Assembly: GCF_008634025.1 (NCBI RefSeq)
Contig: NZ_PDCM01000001.1
Span: forward strand, 1,540,001 to 1,604,000
Reading direction: 5' to 3'
From: Streptomyces albofaciens JCM 4342
GTDB taxonomy: Bacteria > Actinomycetota > Actinomycetes > Streptomycetales > Streptomycetaceae
DNA: 64,000 bases
Part shown: in pieces, positions 52,954-61,847 of the stretch
Layout: the number at the start of each line of letters is the position of its first letter
Numbering within the stretch: the first letter of the stretch is position 1
Notes under the pieces: generated by a model
What the model saw: only the letters and a program-made list of their open reading frames with translations
Told to the model about the DNA's origin: nothing
The model's database searches: none
Position numbers and translations under genes: made by a program

Positions 52954-53086
52954 AAGCGTTCACGGCGGGGCCGTCGCCAAGGCCGCCGGATCCGCTGCCG
53001 AAGTGTTCGCTGCGTCAGCCGCGCCAGCTGTGCACCGCCCGCGGCGGACCTCACCGCAAAGCCTCCACAGCCAGCTCCGATACGAG

Positions 53087-53095
53087 TTATCCACA
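53087..53095 (+). promoter_or_regulatory. Perfect DnaA box upstream of recD2
   Basis: TTATCCACA, the consensus DnaA-binding 9-mer, 42 bp before the helicase start. A single box may regulate transcription rather than mark an origin. Confidence 0.5.
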
Positions 53096-53136
53096 GGCCC
53101 GAACGCGATGTCGGACGCTGGCGGTACGGTCGTTTC

Positions 53137-55404
53137 ATGTTCATTCCAGCCGTGGTCGAAGGGGTCCTGGAGCGGATCACCTACGCCAATGAGGAGACCG
53201 GTTACACGGTCGCGCGCCTGGACACGGGCGGCTCCGGCGATCTCCTCACTGTCGTCGGGTCGCTGCTGGGCGCACAGCCGGGGGAGTCGCTGCGCCTGGA
53301 GGGCCGTTGGGGCTCCCATCCGCAGTACGGACGGCAGTTCACCGTCGAGAACTACACCACCGTCCTGCCCGCCACGATCCAGGGCATACGGCGCTACCTC
53401 GGCTCCGGCCTGATCAAGGGCATCGGCCCGGTCATGGCCGACCGCATCACCGAGTACTTCGGTCTGGACACTCTCGACATCATCGAGCAGGAGCCCAAGC
53501 GCCTCGTCGAGGTGCCCGGCCTCGGGCCGAAGCGCATGAAACTGATCGCCGATGCCTGGGAAGAACAGAAGGCCATCAAGGAGGTCATGGTCTTCCTCCA
53601 GGGAGTGGGCGTCTCCACCTCCATCGCGGTGCGCATCTACAAGAAGTACGGCGATGCCTCGATCTCCATCGTCAAGAACGAGCCCTACCGCCTGGCCGCC
53701 GACGTCTGGGGCATCGGCTTCCTGACCGCCGACCGCATCGCCCAGGCCATCGGCATCCCGCAGGACAGCCCGGAACGGGTCAAGGCGGGGCTGCAGTACG
53801 CCCTCGCGCAGTCCACCGACCAGGGGCACTGTTTCCTCCCGGAGGAGGAACTGATCGCCTCATCGGTCAAGTTGCTGCATGTCGACACCGGACTGGTCAT
53901 CGACTGCCTCGGGGAGCTGGCGGTGAATCCGGAAGGCGTGATCCGTGAGACCGTGCCCGCTCCGGACGGCGGGGACCCCATCACCGCCGTCTACTTGATT
54001 CCCTTCTACCGGGCCGAGACGTCCCTGGCAGCCCAGCTGCTACGGCTGCTGGGCACGCGCGAGGACCGCCTGCCGTCGTTCCGGACCGTGAACTGGGACA
54101 AGGCACTGGCCTGGCTCGCCGAGCATACGAAGGCGAGCCTGGCGCCCGAGCAGGAGGCCGCCGTACGGCTGGCGCTCACGGAGAAGGTCGCGGTGCTGAC
54201 CGGCGGCCCGGGGTGCGGGAAGTCCTTCACGGTCCGTTCGATCGTGGAGCTGGCCCGAGCCAAGAAGGCCAAAGTGGTCCTCGCGGCCCCCACCGGCCGG
54301 GCCGCCAAGCGACTCTCGGAGCTGACGGGCGTCGAGGCGTCCACGGTGCACCGGCTGCTGGAGCTCAAGCCGGGCGGGGACGCCGCGTACGACAAGGACC
54401 GTCCTCTGGACGCCGACCTGATCGTGGTCGACGAGGCGTCCATGCTCGATCTGCTGCTCGCCAACAAGCTCATCAAGGCAGTGCCGCCGGGTGCCCACCT
54501 GCTCCTGGTGGGTGACGTGGACCAGCTGCCCTCGGTGGGCGCCGGTGAGGTGCTGCGCGATCTGCTCGCCGAGCGCTGCCCGGTCCCGTCCGTACGGCTG
54601 ACCCGGATCTTCCGCCAGGCTCAGAAGTCGGGCGTGGTCACGAACGCCCACCGCATCAACGTGGGTGCGTTCCCGATCACGGAAGGCATGACCGATTTCT
54701 ACCTCTTCGCCGAGGAGGATTCCGAAGCGGCCGGGCGGGTCGCGGTCGATGTGGTCGCTCGCCGTATCCCCGCGAAGTTCGGCCTGGACCCGCGCCGCGA
54801 CGTGCAGGTGCTCACACCGATGCACCGCGGCCCGGCCGGCGCCGGCACGCTGAACGGGCTCCTCCAGCAGGCCCTCACCCCGGCCCGGCCGGACGTGCCG
54901 GAGCGGCGTGTCGGCGGCCGGGTGTTCCGGGTGGGCGACAAGGTGACGCAGATCCGCAACAACTACGAGAAGGGCAGCAACGGCGTCTTCAACGGCACCG
55001 TCGGCGTCGTCACCAAGATCAACTCGGACGAGCAGTGGCTCACGGTGCTCACGGACGAGGACGAGGAGGTCTCCTACGAATTCGACGAGCTGGACGAACT
55101 GGCACACGCCTACGCGGTGACCATCCACCGCTCCCAGGGCAGCGAGTATCCGGCGGTGGTGATTCCGGTCACCACCGGCGCTTGGATGATGCTGCAGAGA
55201 AACCTGCTCTATACGGGTGTTACGCGGGCAAAACGGCTCGTGGTGCTGGTCGGCTCCCGTAAGGCTCTGGGGCAGGCTGTACGCACCGTATCGGCCGGGC
55301 GGAGGTGGACCGCGCTTCGTCACCGACTCGCAGGCGCAGTGCGTGGTCACCTCTTCCCCAAACGGGGCGAAGGGGAGCAGGATGGGCAGCTGAAACGGCA
55401 CTGA
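53137..55404 (+). CDS. recD2: RecD2-type SF1B DNA helicase
   Basis: 755 residues from ATG 53137. N-terminal OB-like region (VVEGVLERITYANEETGYTV), helix-hairpin-helix units (GLIKGIGPVMADRITEYFGL, EVPGLGPKRMKLIADAWEEQ, DVWGIGFLTADRIAQAIGIP), then the helicase core: Walker A VLTGGPGCGKSFTVRSIVE, motif Ia VVLAAPTGRAAKRLSELTG, Walker B IVVDEASMLDLLLANKL, motif III LLLVGDVDQLPSVGAGE, motif V/VI AYAVTIHRSQGSEYP and LLYTGVTRAKRLVVLVGS. This 5'-3' helicase acts in recombination and repair independently of RecBC. No Shine-Dalgarno precedes the ATG and TACGGT lies 7 bp upstream, so the transcript may be leaderless. Confidence 0.93.
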   Translation: MFIPAVVEGVLERITYANEETGYTVARLDTGGSGDLLTVVGSLLGAQPGESLRLEGRWGSHPQYGRQFTVENYTTVLPATIQGIRRYLGSGLIKGIGPVMADRITEYFGLDTLDIIEQEPKRLVEVPGLGPKRMKLIADAWEEQKAIKEVMVFLQGVGVSTSIAVRIYKKYGDASISIVKNEPYRLAADVWGIGFLTADRIAQAIGIPQDSPERVKAGLQYALAQSTDQGHCFLPEEELIASSVKLLHVDTGLVIDCLGELAVNPEGVIRETVPAPDGGDPITAVYLIPFYRAETSLAAQLLRLLGTREDRLPSFRTVNWDKALAWLAEHTKASLAPEQEAAVRLALTEKVAVLTGGPGCGKSFTVRSIVELARAKKAKVVLAAPTGRAAKRLSELTGVEASTVHRLLELKPGGDAAYDKDRPLDADLIVVDEASMLDLLLANKLIKAVPPGAHLLLVGDVDQLPSVGAGEVLRDLLAERCPVPSVRLTRIFRQAQKSGVVTNAHRINVGAFPITEGMTDFYLFAEEDSEAAGRVAVDVVARRIPAKFGLDPRRDVQVLTPMHRGPAGAGTLNGLLQQALTPARPDVPERRVGGRVFRVGDKVTQIRNNYEKGSNGVFNGTVGVVTKINSDEQWLTVLTDEDEEVSYEFDELDELAHAYAVTIHRSQGSEYPAVVIPVTTGAWMMLQRNLLYTGVTRAKRLVVLVGSRKALGQAVRTVSAGRRWTALRHRLAGAVRGHLFPKRGEGEQDGQLKRH

Positions 55405-55519
55405 GTGCCGTCCGGAGGCCCTATGGCCGACCCCGAGTGCACAGGCAAGGTCCAAATGGGGGAAGGTATAGGCAGTCAGGGCACCTCGAAGAAGAGGCAC
55501 AACGTCGGTGAGGGATGAC

Positions 55520-56809
55520 GTGAGCGACAACTCTGTAGTACTGCGTTACGGGGACGGCGAATACAGCTACCCGGTCGTCGACAGCAGCGTCGGCGACAAG
55601 GGCTTCGACATCTCGAAGCTGCGCGCCCAGACCGGTCTGGTGACCCTGGATTCCGGTTACGGCAACACTGCCGCGTACAAATCCGCGATCACCTACCTGG
55701 ACGGTGAGAACGGTGTTCTTCGGTACCGCGGCTACCCGATCGAGCAGCTCGCAGAGCGCAGCACGTTCGTCGAGACCGCTTACCTGCTGATCAACGGTGA
55801 GCTGCCCACCGTGGACCAGCTGGCGAACTTCAAGCAGGACATCACTTACCACACCCTGCTTCACGAGGACGTCAAGCGGTTCTTCGACGGCTTCCCGCGG
55901 GACGCCCACCCGATGGCGATGCTGTCCTCGGTGGTCAGCGCGCTGTCGACGTTCTACCAGGACAGCCACAACCCGTTCGACGAGCGGCAGCGCCACATCT
56001 CGACGATCCGGCTGCTGGCCAAGCTTCCGACGATCGCCGCGTACGCGTACAAGAAGTCGGTCGGCCACCCGGTGGTCTACCCGCGCAACGACCTCGGCTA
56101 CGTCGAGAACTTCCTGCGCATGACCTTCTCCGTGCCGGCCGCCGAGTACGAGCTCGACCCGGTCGTGGTCAGCGCCCTGGACAAGCTGCTCATCCTGCAC
56201 GCGGACCACGAGCAGAACTGCTCGACCTCCACCGTGCGCCTGGTCGGCTCCTCGCAGGCGAACCTGTTCGCCTCGATCTCGGCCGGCATCAACGCGCTGT
56301 GGGGCCCGCTGCACGGCGGTGCCAACCAGTCGGTGCTGGAGATGCTGGAGGGCATCCAGCGCGACGGCGGTGACGTCGACTCCTTCATCCGCAAGGTGAA
56401 GAACAAGGAAGACGGCGTGAAGCTCATGGGCTTCGGGCACCGCGTCTACAAGAACTTCGACCCCCGGGCGAAGATCATCAAGGCGGCGGCGCACGACGTC
56501 CTCTCGGCGCTCGGCAAGAGCGACGAGCTGCTGGACATCGCGCTCAAGCTGGAGGAGCACGCGCTTTCCGACGATTACTTCGTCTCGCGCAAGCTCTACC
56601 CGAACGTGGACTTCTACACCGGTCTGATCTACCGGGCCATGGGCTTCCCGACCGAGATGTTCACCGTGCTCTTCGCGCTCGGCCGGCTGCCCGGCTGGAT
56701 CGCCCAGTGGCACGAGATGATCAAGGAGCCGGGTTCCCGTATCGGCCGCCCGCGCCAGATCTACACCGGGGTCGTCGAGCGCGACTTCGTCCCGGTCGAG
56801 GAGCGCTGA
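55520..56809 (+). CDS. citA: Citrate synthase
   Basis: 429 residues. Condenses acetyl-CoA and oxaloacetate to citrate, entering the TCA cycle. The start is GTG 55520 (VSDNSVVLRYGDGEYSYPVV), which follows TGAGGGATGAC and matches the usual Streptomyces N-terminus; GTG 55508 lies in frame just upstream. Signatures: GFDISKLRAQTGLVTLDSGY, LRYRGYPIEQLAERSTF, LHADHEQNCSTSTVRLVGSS, GPLHGGANQSVLEMLEGIQ (catalytic His), MGFGHRVYKNFDPRAKIIKA (catalytic His) and NVDFYTGLIYRAMGFP (catalytic Asp). This is the hexameric type II form. It ends at a perfect 11-bp hairpin and appears monocistronic. Confidence 0.96.
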   Translation: MSDNSVVLRYGDGEYSYPVVDSSVGDKGFDISKLRAQTGLVTLDSGYGNTAAYKSAITYLDGENGVLRYRGYPIEQLAERSTFVETAYLLINGELPTVDQLANFKQDITYHTLLHEDVKRFFDGFPRDAHPMAMLSSVVSALSTFYQDSHNPFDERQRHISTIRLLAKLPTIAAYAYKKSVGHPVVYPRNDLGYVENFLRMTFSVPAAEYELDPVVVSALDKLLILHADHEQNCSTSTVRLVGSSQANLFASISAGINALWGPLHGGANQSVLEMLEGIQRDGGDVDSFIRKVKNKEDGVKLMGFGHRVYKNFDPRAKIIKAAAHDVLSALGKSDELLDIALKLEEHALSDDYFVSRKLYPNVDFYTGLIYRAMGFPTEMFTVLFALGRLPGWIAQWHEMIKEPGSRIGRPRQIYTGVVERDFVPVEER

Positions 56810-56884
56810 GGTCCTCCCGGGTTCCGGGACGGCTGCTGACCGGCCGGCCGCCCACGTGGCGGCCCGAGCCGGTCCGCCAGCAGA

Positions 56885-56933
56885 AAGCGCCCCGCCTCCA
56901 GATCCCCCCACGGGTCCGGAGCGCGGGGCGCTT
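56885..56933 (+). terminator. Terminator of citrate synthase
   Basis: AAGCGCCCCGC (56885-56895) pairs perfectly with GCGGGGCGCTT (56923-56933); an inner CTCC/GGAG pairing shortens the loop. Confidence 0.75.
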
Positions 56934-57217
56934 CCCTTGTTCCCCGGGTCGGATTCCCCCCACGGGATCCGTCCGGGCGCTTCATGGTGGTACCGCGATC
57001 TGCCGGGACGCGCACGTACGGGAGGGCCGCTCAAAGCTCCCCGGGCACGTCGCCCCGGCCACGCGTTGCCGGGCGTGGTCCCCCAAGACCAGCCTGGCCG
57101 TTGCGGTGCAAGCCCCGCCGAGGTGCCTGCACCGCCCGGTTAGACTCGCGACCCCCCGCAATGGTTACGTTCCAATCGCTGTGATCTGGGTCTCTTGCCA
57201 TAAGGGGGCGAATACGG

Positions 57218-57251
57218 TCAAGGGTCTCGATCTGGAGATCGAGGCCCTTGA
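57218..57251. terminator. 16-bp near-perfect hairpin, probable terminator of the copper ATPase
   Basis: 57218-57233 (TCAAGGGTCTCGATCT) pairs with 57236-57251 through 16 bp with one T-G wobble and a 2-nt centre, 68 bp beyond the copA stop. Confidence 0.6.
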
Positions 57252-57318
57252 GTATGGGTGTTGTGTCAGATGTAGGGAAGTTGTGAAGGCGAAAATTTTT
57301 GCCGCCACCTACATTCCG

Positions 57319-59619
57319 TCAGCGGAAGCGCCGCAACCTGAGGCTGTTACTGACCACGAAGACCGAGGAGAAGGCCATCGCCGCCCCCGCGATCATCGGG
57401 TTGAGCAGTCCGGCCGCCGCGAGCGGCACCGCCGCGACGTTGTAGCCGAAGGCCCAGAAGAGATTCCCCTTGATCGTGGCGAGCGTCCGGCGGGCCAGCC
57501 GGATGGCGTCGGCCGCGACCCGCAGGTCACCGCGTACGAGAGTGAGATCTCCGGCCTCCATGGCGGCGTCCGTACCGGTCCCCATCGCCAGCCCCAGGTC
57601 GGCGGCGGCCAGGGCGGCGGCATCGTTGACGCCGTCGCCGACCATCGCCACGCTGCGGCCTTCGCCTCGCAACCGCTCGACGGCCGCGACCTTGTCCTCC
57701 GGCAATACTTCCGCGATGACCTCGCCGATGCCGACCTCCGCCGCCACCGCATCGGCCACCGCTTTGTTGTCCCCGGTCAGCAGTACGGGCGTGAGCCCCA
57801 GTGCGCGCAGCCGGCGGACCGCTTCGGCGCTGTTCTCCTTGACGGTGTCGGCAACCGACAGCAGGCCGCGTGGCTGCCCGTCCCAGGCGACGAGTACTGC
57901 CGTCCGCCCACCCGCCTCAGCGGCGTCCCTGGCGGCGGTCAGCGCCTCGGGCAGGGCCCCGGCCGAAGACGCTTCCGCGGCCTCCTGGTGCAGCAGCCGC
58001 TCGCGCCCGACGAGGACGCTGCGGCCGTCCACCACACCCCGTACGCCCAGGCCCGCCACGTTTTCGAAGCTCTCCGGCTCCGGCAGCTTCCCCAAGCGCT
58101 CGCGGGCCCCCTCTGCGATGGCGCGCGCGATCGGGTGCTCCGACGAGTGCTCCAGCGCGCCCGCCAGCCGCAACAGGTCGTCCTCCGTGACACCCGGTGC
58201 CGGTACGGCCTCGTAAAGGCTCATCCGGCCCGTGGTCACCGTGCCGGTCTTGTCCAGCACGACGGTATCGATGCGCCGGGTCGACTCCAGTACCTCGGGG
58301 CCCTTGAGCAGAATGCCGAGCTGCGCGCCGCGCCCCGTACCGACCAACAAAGCGGTCGGCGTCGCGAGACCGAGCGCGCAGGGGCAAGCGATGATCAGTA
58401 CGGCGACGGCGGCCGTGAAAGAAGCGGTCGCGTCGCCGGTCGCCAGCAGCCACCCGGTCAGAGTGCCGACAGCGATCACCAGCACGGCGGGCACGAAGAC
58501 GGCGGAGACCCGGTCGGCGAGCCGCTGCACCTCGGCCTTGCCGCTCTGTGCCGCCTCGACCAGCGCGGCCATCCGTGCCAGCTGTGTGTCGCCGCCGACC
58601 CGGGTGGCCTCGACCACCAGGCGGCCGCTGGTGTTCAGCGTCGCGCCTGTCACGCTGTCGCCAGGAGCCACGTCGACCGGCACCGATTCGCCGGTCAGCA
58701 TCGAAGCGTCCACAGCGGCTCGGCCCTCGGCGACCGTGCCGTCCGTGGCGATCTTCTCGCCCGGGCGTACGACGAACCGGTCACCGACAGCCAACTGCTC
58801 CACGGGAACGCGAACCTCACGCCCACCCCGGAGCACCGCCACGTCCTTCGCTCCCAGCTCCATCAGCGCTCGCAGCGCGGCGCCGGCCTTCCGCTTGGAA
58901 CGGGCTTCCAGGTATCGGCCGAGCAGCAGAAATGCCGTCACACCGGCCGCGGCCTCCAGGTAGATGGCGGAAGAGCCTTCCGTACGGGCCACGGTCAGGT
59001 CGAAGCCGTGCCGCATACCGGGAGCGCCCGCGTCGCCGAAGAACAGCGCCCACAGCGACCAACCGAAGGCGGCGAGCGTGCCGAGGGAGACCAGGGTGTC
59101 CATCGTGGCGGCGCCGTGCCGCAGGTTCGTCCAGGCGGCTCGGTGGAAGGGAAACGCGCCCCAGACCACGACGGGCGCGGCCAGCGTCAGGCACAGCCAC
59201 TGCCAGTTGTCGAACTGGAAGGAAGGCACCATCGACAGCAGAACGACGGGAACGGCCAGCACGACAGAGGCAGTGAGCCGCTGGCGCAGCCCGGCCAGCT
59301 CCCGGTCGTGAGCAGCAGCGCCGTTCCCGGCGGCGGTTTCGTCGGCGGATCCTTCGGAGGTACCGGCCCGAGCCGTCTTCGCGGGCTCGGCCGGCTCGGG
59401 CCGCCGCGCCGTGTAGCCCGTCTTCTCGACCGTCGCGATCAGGTCGTCCACGGACACCCCGTCGCCGTACTCGACCCGAGCCTTCTCGGTGGCGAAGTTC
59501 ACGGTGGCGCTGACGCCCGGCATCCGGTTCAGCTTCTTCTCCACGCGCGCCGCGCACGAGGCGCAGGTCATGCCGCCGATGGCGAGCTCGACCCGCGCCT
59601 GTGCGGTCGTACCGGCCAT
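57319..59619 (-). CDS. copA: Copper-translocating P-type ATPase
   Basis: 766 residues. Exports Cu(I). One N-terminal heavy-metal domain (LAIGGMTCASCAARVEKKLN; C19, C22), eight predicted membrane helices, the metal-site motif IIACPCALGLATPTALL, VDASMLTGESVPVDVAPGDS, phosphorylation loop VVLDKTGTVTTGRMSLYE, the P1B His-Pro dipeptide in ALEHSSEHPIARAIAEGARE, and SVAMVGDGVNDAAALAAADL. CPC plus the C-terminal AFGYNVAAVPLAAAGLLNP fit the Cu(I) class P1B-1. It lies 5 bp after copZ on the same strand, so the two are one operon under the CsoR-type site at 60038-60054. Confidence 0.94.
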   Translation of the reverse strand: MAGTTAQARVELAIGGMTCASCAARVEKKLNRMPGVSATVNFATEKARVEYGDGVSVDDLIATVEKTGYTARRPEPAEPAKTARAGTSEGSADETAAGNGAAAHDRELAGLRQRLTASVVLAVPVVLLSMVPSFQFDNWQWLCLTLAAPVVVWGAFPFHRAAWTNLRHGAATMDTLVSLGTLAAFGWSLWALFFGDAGAPGMRHGFDLTVARTEGSSAIYLEAAAGVTAFLLLGRYLEARSKRKAGAALRALMELGAKDVAVLRGGREVRVPVEQLAVGDRFVVRPGEKIATDGTVAEGRAAVDASMLTGESVPVDVAPGDSVTGATLNTSGRLVVEATRVGGDTQLARMAALVEAAQSGKAEVQRLADRVSAVFVPAVLVIAVGTLTGWLLATGDATASFTAAVAVLIIACPCALGLATPTALLVGTGRGAQLGILLKGPEVLESTRRIDTVVLDKTGTVTTGRMSLYEAVPAPGVTEDDLLRLAGALEHSSEHPIARAIAEGARERLGKLPEPESFENVAGLGVRGVVDGRSVLVGRERLLHQEAAEASSAGALPEALTAARDAAEAGGRTAVLVAWDGQPRGLLSVADTVKENSAEAVRRLRALGLTPVLLTGDNKAVADAVAAEVGIGEVIAEVLPEDKVAAVERLRGEGRSVAMVGDGVNDAAALAAADLGLAMGTGTDAAMEAGDLTLVRGDLRVAADAIRLARRTLATIKGNLFWAFGYNVAAVPLAAAGLLNPMIAGAAMAFSSVFVVSNSLRLRRFR

Positions 59620-59624
59620 CGGAC

Positions 59625-59921
59625 TCAGGCCGCCGGGCCTTCGAGTTCGTAGCCCGCCTCGTCAACCGCCGCGCGTACGGCCGACTCGTCCAGCGGTGCC
59701 TTGGAGACGACGGTCACCAGACCGGTGGCGGCGGACGCCTGCACCGAGTGCACACCTGGGATCTCCGAGATCTCGGAGGAGACGGCGCCCTCGCAGTGGC
59801 CGCAGGTCATACCGCTGACCTTGTACGTGGTGGTGACGTCGCCGACCTGGACGTCGGCGGCACCCGAGTGGCAGGAGCCTTCGGGGGAGCAGCAGGAGCC
59901 GTTGGTCGCTTCGGCAGTCAT
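59625..59921 (-). CDS. copZ: Copper chaperone (heavy-metal-associated domain)
   Basis: 98 residues from ATG 59921 (AAGGAG six bases upstream). Carries Cu(I) to CopA. The HMA fold reads TTTYKVSGMTCGHCEGAVSS (C40, C43), EISEIPGVHSVQAS and VVSKAPLDESAVRAAVDEAG. Before the domain is a short Cys-rich leader (NGSCCSPEGSCHSGAAD; C10, C11, C17), which may add copper-binding capacity. It is the first gene of the copZ-copA operon, preceded by a CsoR-type operator about 117 bp upstream. A csoR gene is not in the window. Confidence 0.93.
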   Translation of the reverse strand: MTAEATNGSCCSPEGSCHSGAADVQVGDVTTTYKVSGMTCGHCEGAVSSEISEIPGVHSVQASAATGLVTVVSKAPLDESAVRAAVDEAGYELEGPAA

Positions 59922-60037
59922 GGCTTTCTCCTTGTTGCGTGTGGTCGCCGTGCTCGAAGTGTTCGCTCTCAGGCACGTATGACGGGGGAACCCGGGAACC
60001 CGTGAGTTCACCGGTGTTTCCTGATGTCCGTAACTCT

Positions 60038-60054
60038 ATACCCCTAGGGGGTAT
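60038..60054. promoter_or_regulatory. CsoR-type copper operator
   Basis: ATACCCCTAGGGGGTAT matches the G-tract inverted repeat bound by CsoR repressors (TACCCC...GGGGTA). Located upstream of copZ-copA, so copper-dependent derepression is expected. Confidence 0.8.
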
Positions 60055-60595
60055 CCATGCCAGGTGTTCGCCCTGACCGCGCCGTCGAGCGTGCCGCCGC
60101 GCGTCGACCTTGAGGGTTCGGCCACGGGGGCGGAGGCGGGGGAGAGGAGGGCTGTGGGTGTGCTCTCCTTGTGCGGCTGTTGTTGGCTGATGCGCCTGGT
60201 TGCGTGGTGCTTCGGCGGTCCCGTACGGTCCTGGATGCTTCGGCGGGCGTGGCGAGCGGCGCTTCTGAAGTGGGCGTCATCGCAGATGAGGCGGCTTGTG
60301 GTGTAGTTCGAGGCGGCAGGCAACACGCTGTACGGCAACGGTGTTCGCCTGGTGGCTCACCTCGTGATGGCTGCCGCGGACGCGTCATATCGGCAAGTCT
60401 GCGCCGCGCGGTGAAGCGAGCGGTTCAGTCGGCGATTCGACCGGACGGCGTGCCTCCAGGGCGCGCGCATTCGGCGGCATACGGAAACGTCCGCACGTGG
60501 TGCCGAGCCGCAAAAGGCGTCGCGGTCGCGAGTGTGCCGGGCCAGGCGGTTGGCGAGACGGGATCGCGCTGCCCGTTGTGGTAGAAAAGCGGCTT
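60055..60595. other. Intergenic region without a convincing gene
   Basis: About 540 bp between the divergent copper operon and antiporter gene. Short open frames in both directions lack codon bias and ribosome binding sites. It is somewhat lower in GC and may hold a decayed gene; nothing recognisable was found. Confidence 0.45.
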
Positions 60596-61816
60596 ATGTC
60601 GCAGTCCGCAACGCTCGTATTGATCATGGCGATCGCCGTGGCCGCCCCGCTCCTCGCATACGGCCTCGGCCGCTGGCTGCCCGTGCCACTGGTCATCTTC
60701 GAGATCGTGCTGGGCATCCTGATCGGCCCGGACGTCCTCGGCTGGGCGCACCCGGGAGAAGCCGTCAACGTCCTGTCCGACCTCGGACTGGCCACCTTGA
60801 TGTTCATCGCCGGGTACGAGATCGAGTTCGCCAAGGTGCGCGGCGACACCCTCAAGCGCGCCGGCTGCGCCTGGATCGTCGCGCTCGCCCTCGGCCTGGC
60901 CATCGCCTTCGGCTTCGCCGCCGGTGACCTCACCAAGGCGATCGTCGTCGGCACCGCGCTCACCAGTACGGCCCTCGGTACCGTGCTGCCCGTACTGCGC
61001 GACTCCGGGGACCTGGGCACCCGCTTCGGCTCGGTGATGATGGCTACCGGGGCGGTCGGCGAGTTCGGACCGATCATCGCGATGGGGCTGCTGCTCAGCG
61101 GCCGCAACCCCGGCGAGTCGGCCATCCTGCTCTTCGCCTTCGCGCTGCTGACCGCCGGAGCCGTCTACTGGGCCCTGAAGCCGAGCCCGATGTGGTTCTA
61201 CCGGATCATCGCGCGCACCCTGCACAGCAGCGGCCAGTTCGCTGTCCGGCTGTTCGTCCTGCTGCTGGCCGTCATGGTCGGCATCTCTCAGGTGTTCGGG
61301 CTGGACATTCTGCTGGGCGCGTTCGCGGCCGGAATCATCATGCGGCTCGTACTGCAAGAGGCGGCACCGGACAGCAGTCAGGAAATCCTCGGAAGGCTGG
61401 AGGCGATGGGCTTCGGCTTCCTGGTGCCGGTGTTCTTCATCGTCACCGGCGTCGAATTCGACCTGTCGTCCCTCTTCGAGAACGGCCGCTCGCTCCTGCT
61501 CCTCCCGCTCTTCCTCGTCCTCCTGCTGGTCGTACGCGGACTCCCGCTCGTCCTGCTCGCACCCCGTGACCTGGGTCGCAAGGACCGCGCGGCGCTGATG
61601 CTGTACGGATCGACGGCACTGCCCCTGGTCGTCGCGATCACGACGATCGGCCAGGACAGCGGCGTACTCGACGCGGGGGAAGCGGCGGCCATGGTGGGCG
61701 CGGCGATGATCTCCGTACTGGTCTTCCCGCTGGTGGCGATGCGGCTGCGGGCCGGAGCGGAAGGGCTGGCACCGCTGCCGGAAGGGCCGCGGGAGGGGGC
61801 TTCGGAGTCCTGGTGA
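60596..61816 (+). CDS. Cation:proton antiporter (CPA2/Kef-type)
   Basis: 406 residues, integral membrane, about twelve helices: TLVLIMAIAVAAPLLAYGLG, PLVIFEIVLGILIGPDVLGW, DLGLATLMFIAGYEIEFAKV, AIVVGTALTSTALGTVLPVL, GAVGEFGPIIAMGLLLSGRN, LFVLLLAVMVGISQVFGLDI and FLVPVFFIVTGVEFDLSSLF. The GILIGPDVLG and TLMFIAGYEIE blocks and the IxMxLVLQE helix are typical of the Na+/H+ exchanger (Kef/NapA-like) family. No C-terminal TrkA-N domain is present. Exchanges K+ or Na+ for protons; the ion cannot be told from sequence. ATG 60596 has no clear ribosome binding site. Confidence 0.85.
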   Translation: MSQSATLVLIMAIAVAAPLLAYGLGRWLPVPLVIFEIVLGILIGPDVLGWAHPGEAVNVLSDLGLATLMFIAGYEIEFAKVRGDTLKRAGCAWIVALALGLAIAFGFAAGDLTKAIVVGTALTSTALGTVLPVLRDSGDLGTRFGSVMMATGAVGEFGPIIAMGLLLSGRNPGESAILLFAFALLTAGAVYWALKPSPMWFYRIIARTLHSSGQFAVRLFVLLLAVMVGISQVFGLDILLGAFAAGIIMRLVLQEAAPDSSQEILGRLEAMGFGFLVPVFFIVTGVEFDLSSLFENGRSLLLLPLFLVLLLVVRGLPLVLLAPRDLGRKDRAALMLYGSTALPLVVAITTIGQDSGVLDAGEAAAMVGAAMISVLVFPLVAMRLRAGAEGLAPLPEGPREGASESW

Positions 61817-61847
61817 GCGGCTGCGGCCCGCGTCTGTCCTCCGCGCC

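Larger units (their letters stand above)
56810..57317. other. Gene-poor region between convergent genes
   Basis: About 500 bp with terminators near both genes and no convincing coding frame. The part from 57140 to 57310 is less GC-rich than its surroundings and contains promoter-like sequence facing the copper ATPase tail. A small RNA is possible but not demonstrable by eye. Confidence 0.45.

Noticed and set aside
53087..53095. DnaA box as evidence of the replication origin
   Set aside because: Only one box is seen; no dnaA, dnaN or box cluster is nearby.
60036..60338. Short open frames near the CsoR site
   Set aside because: They cross the operator, lack ribosome binding sites and resemble no known family.
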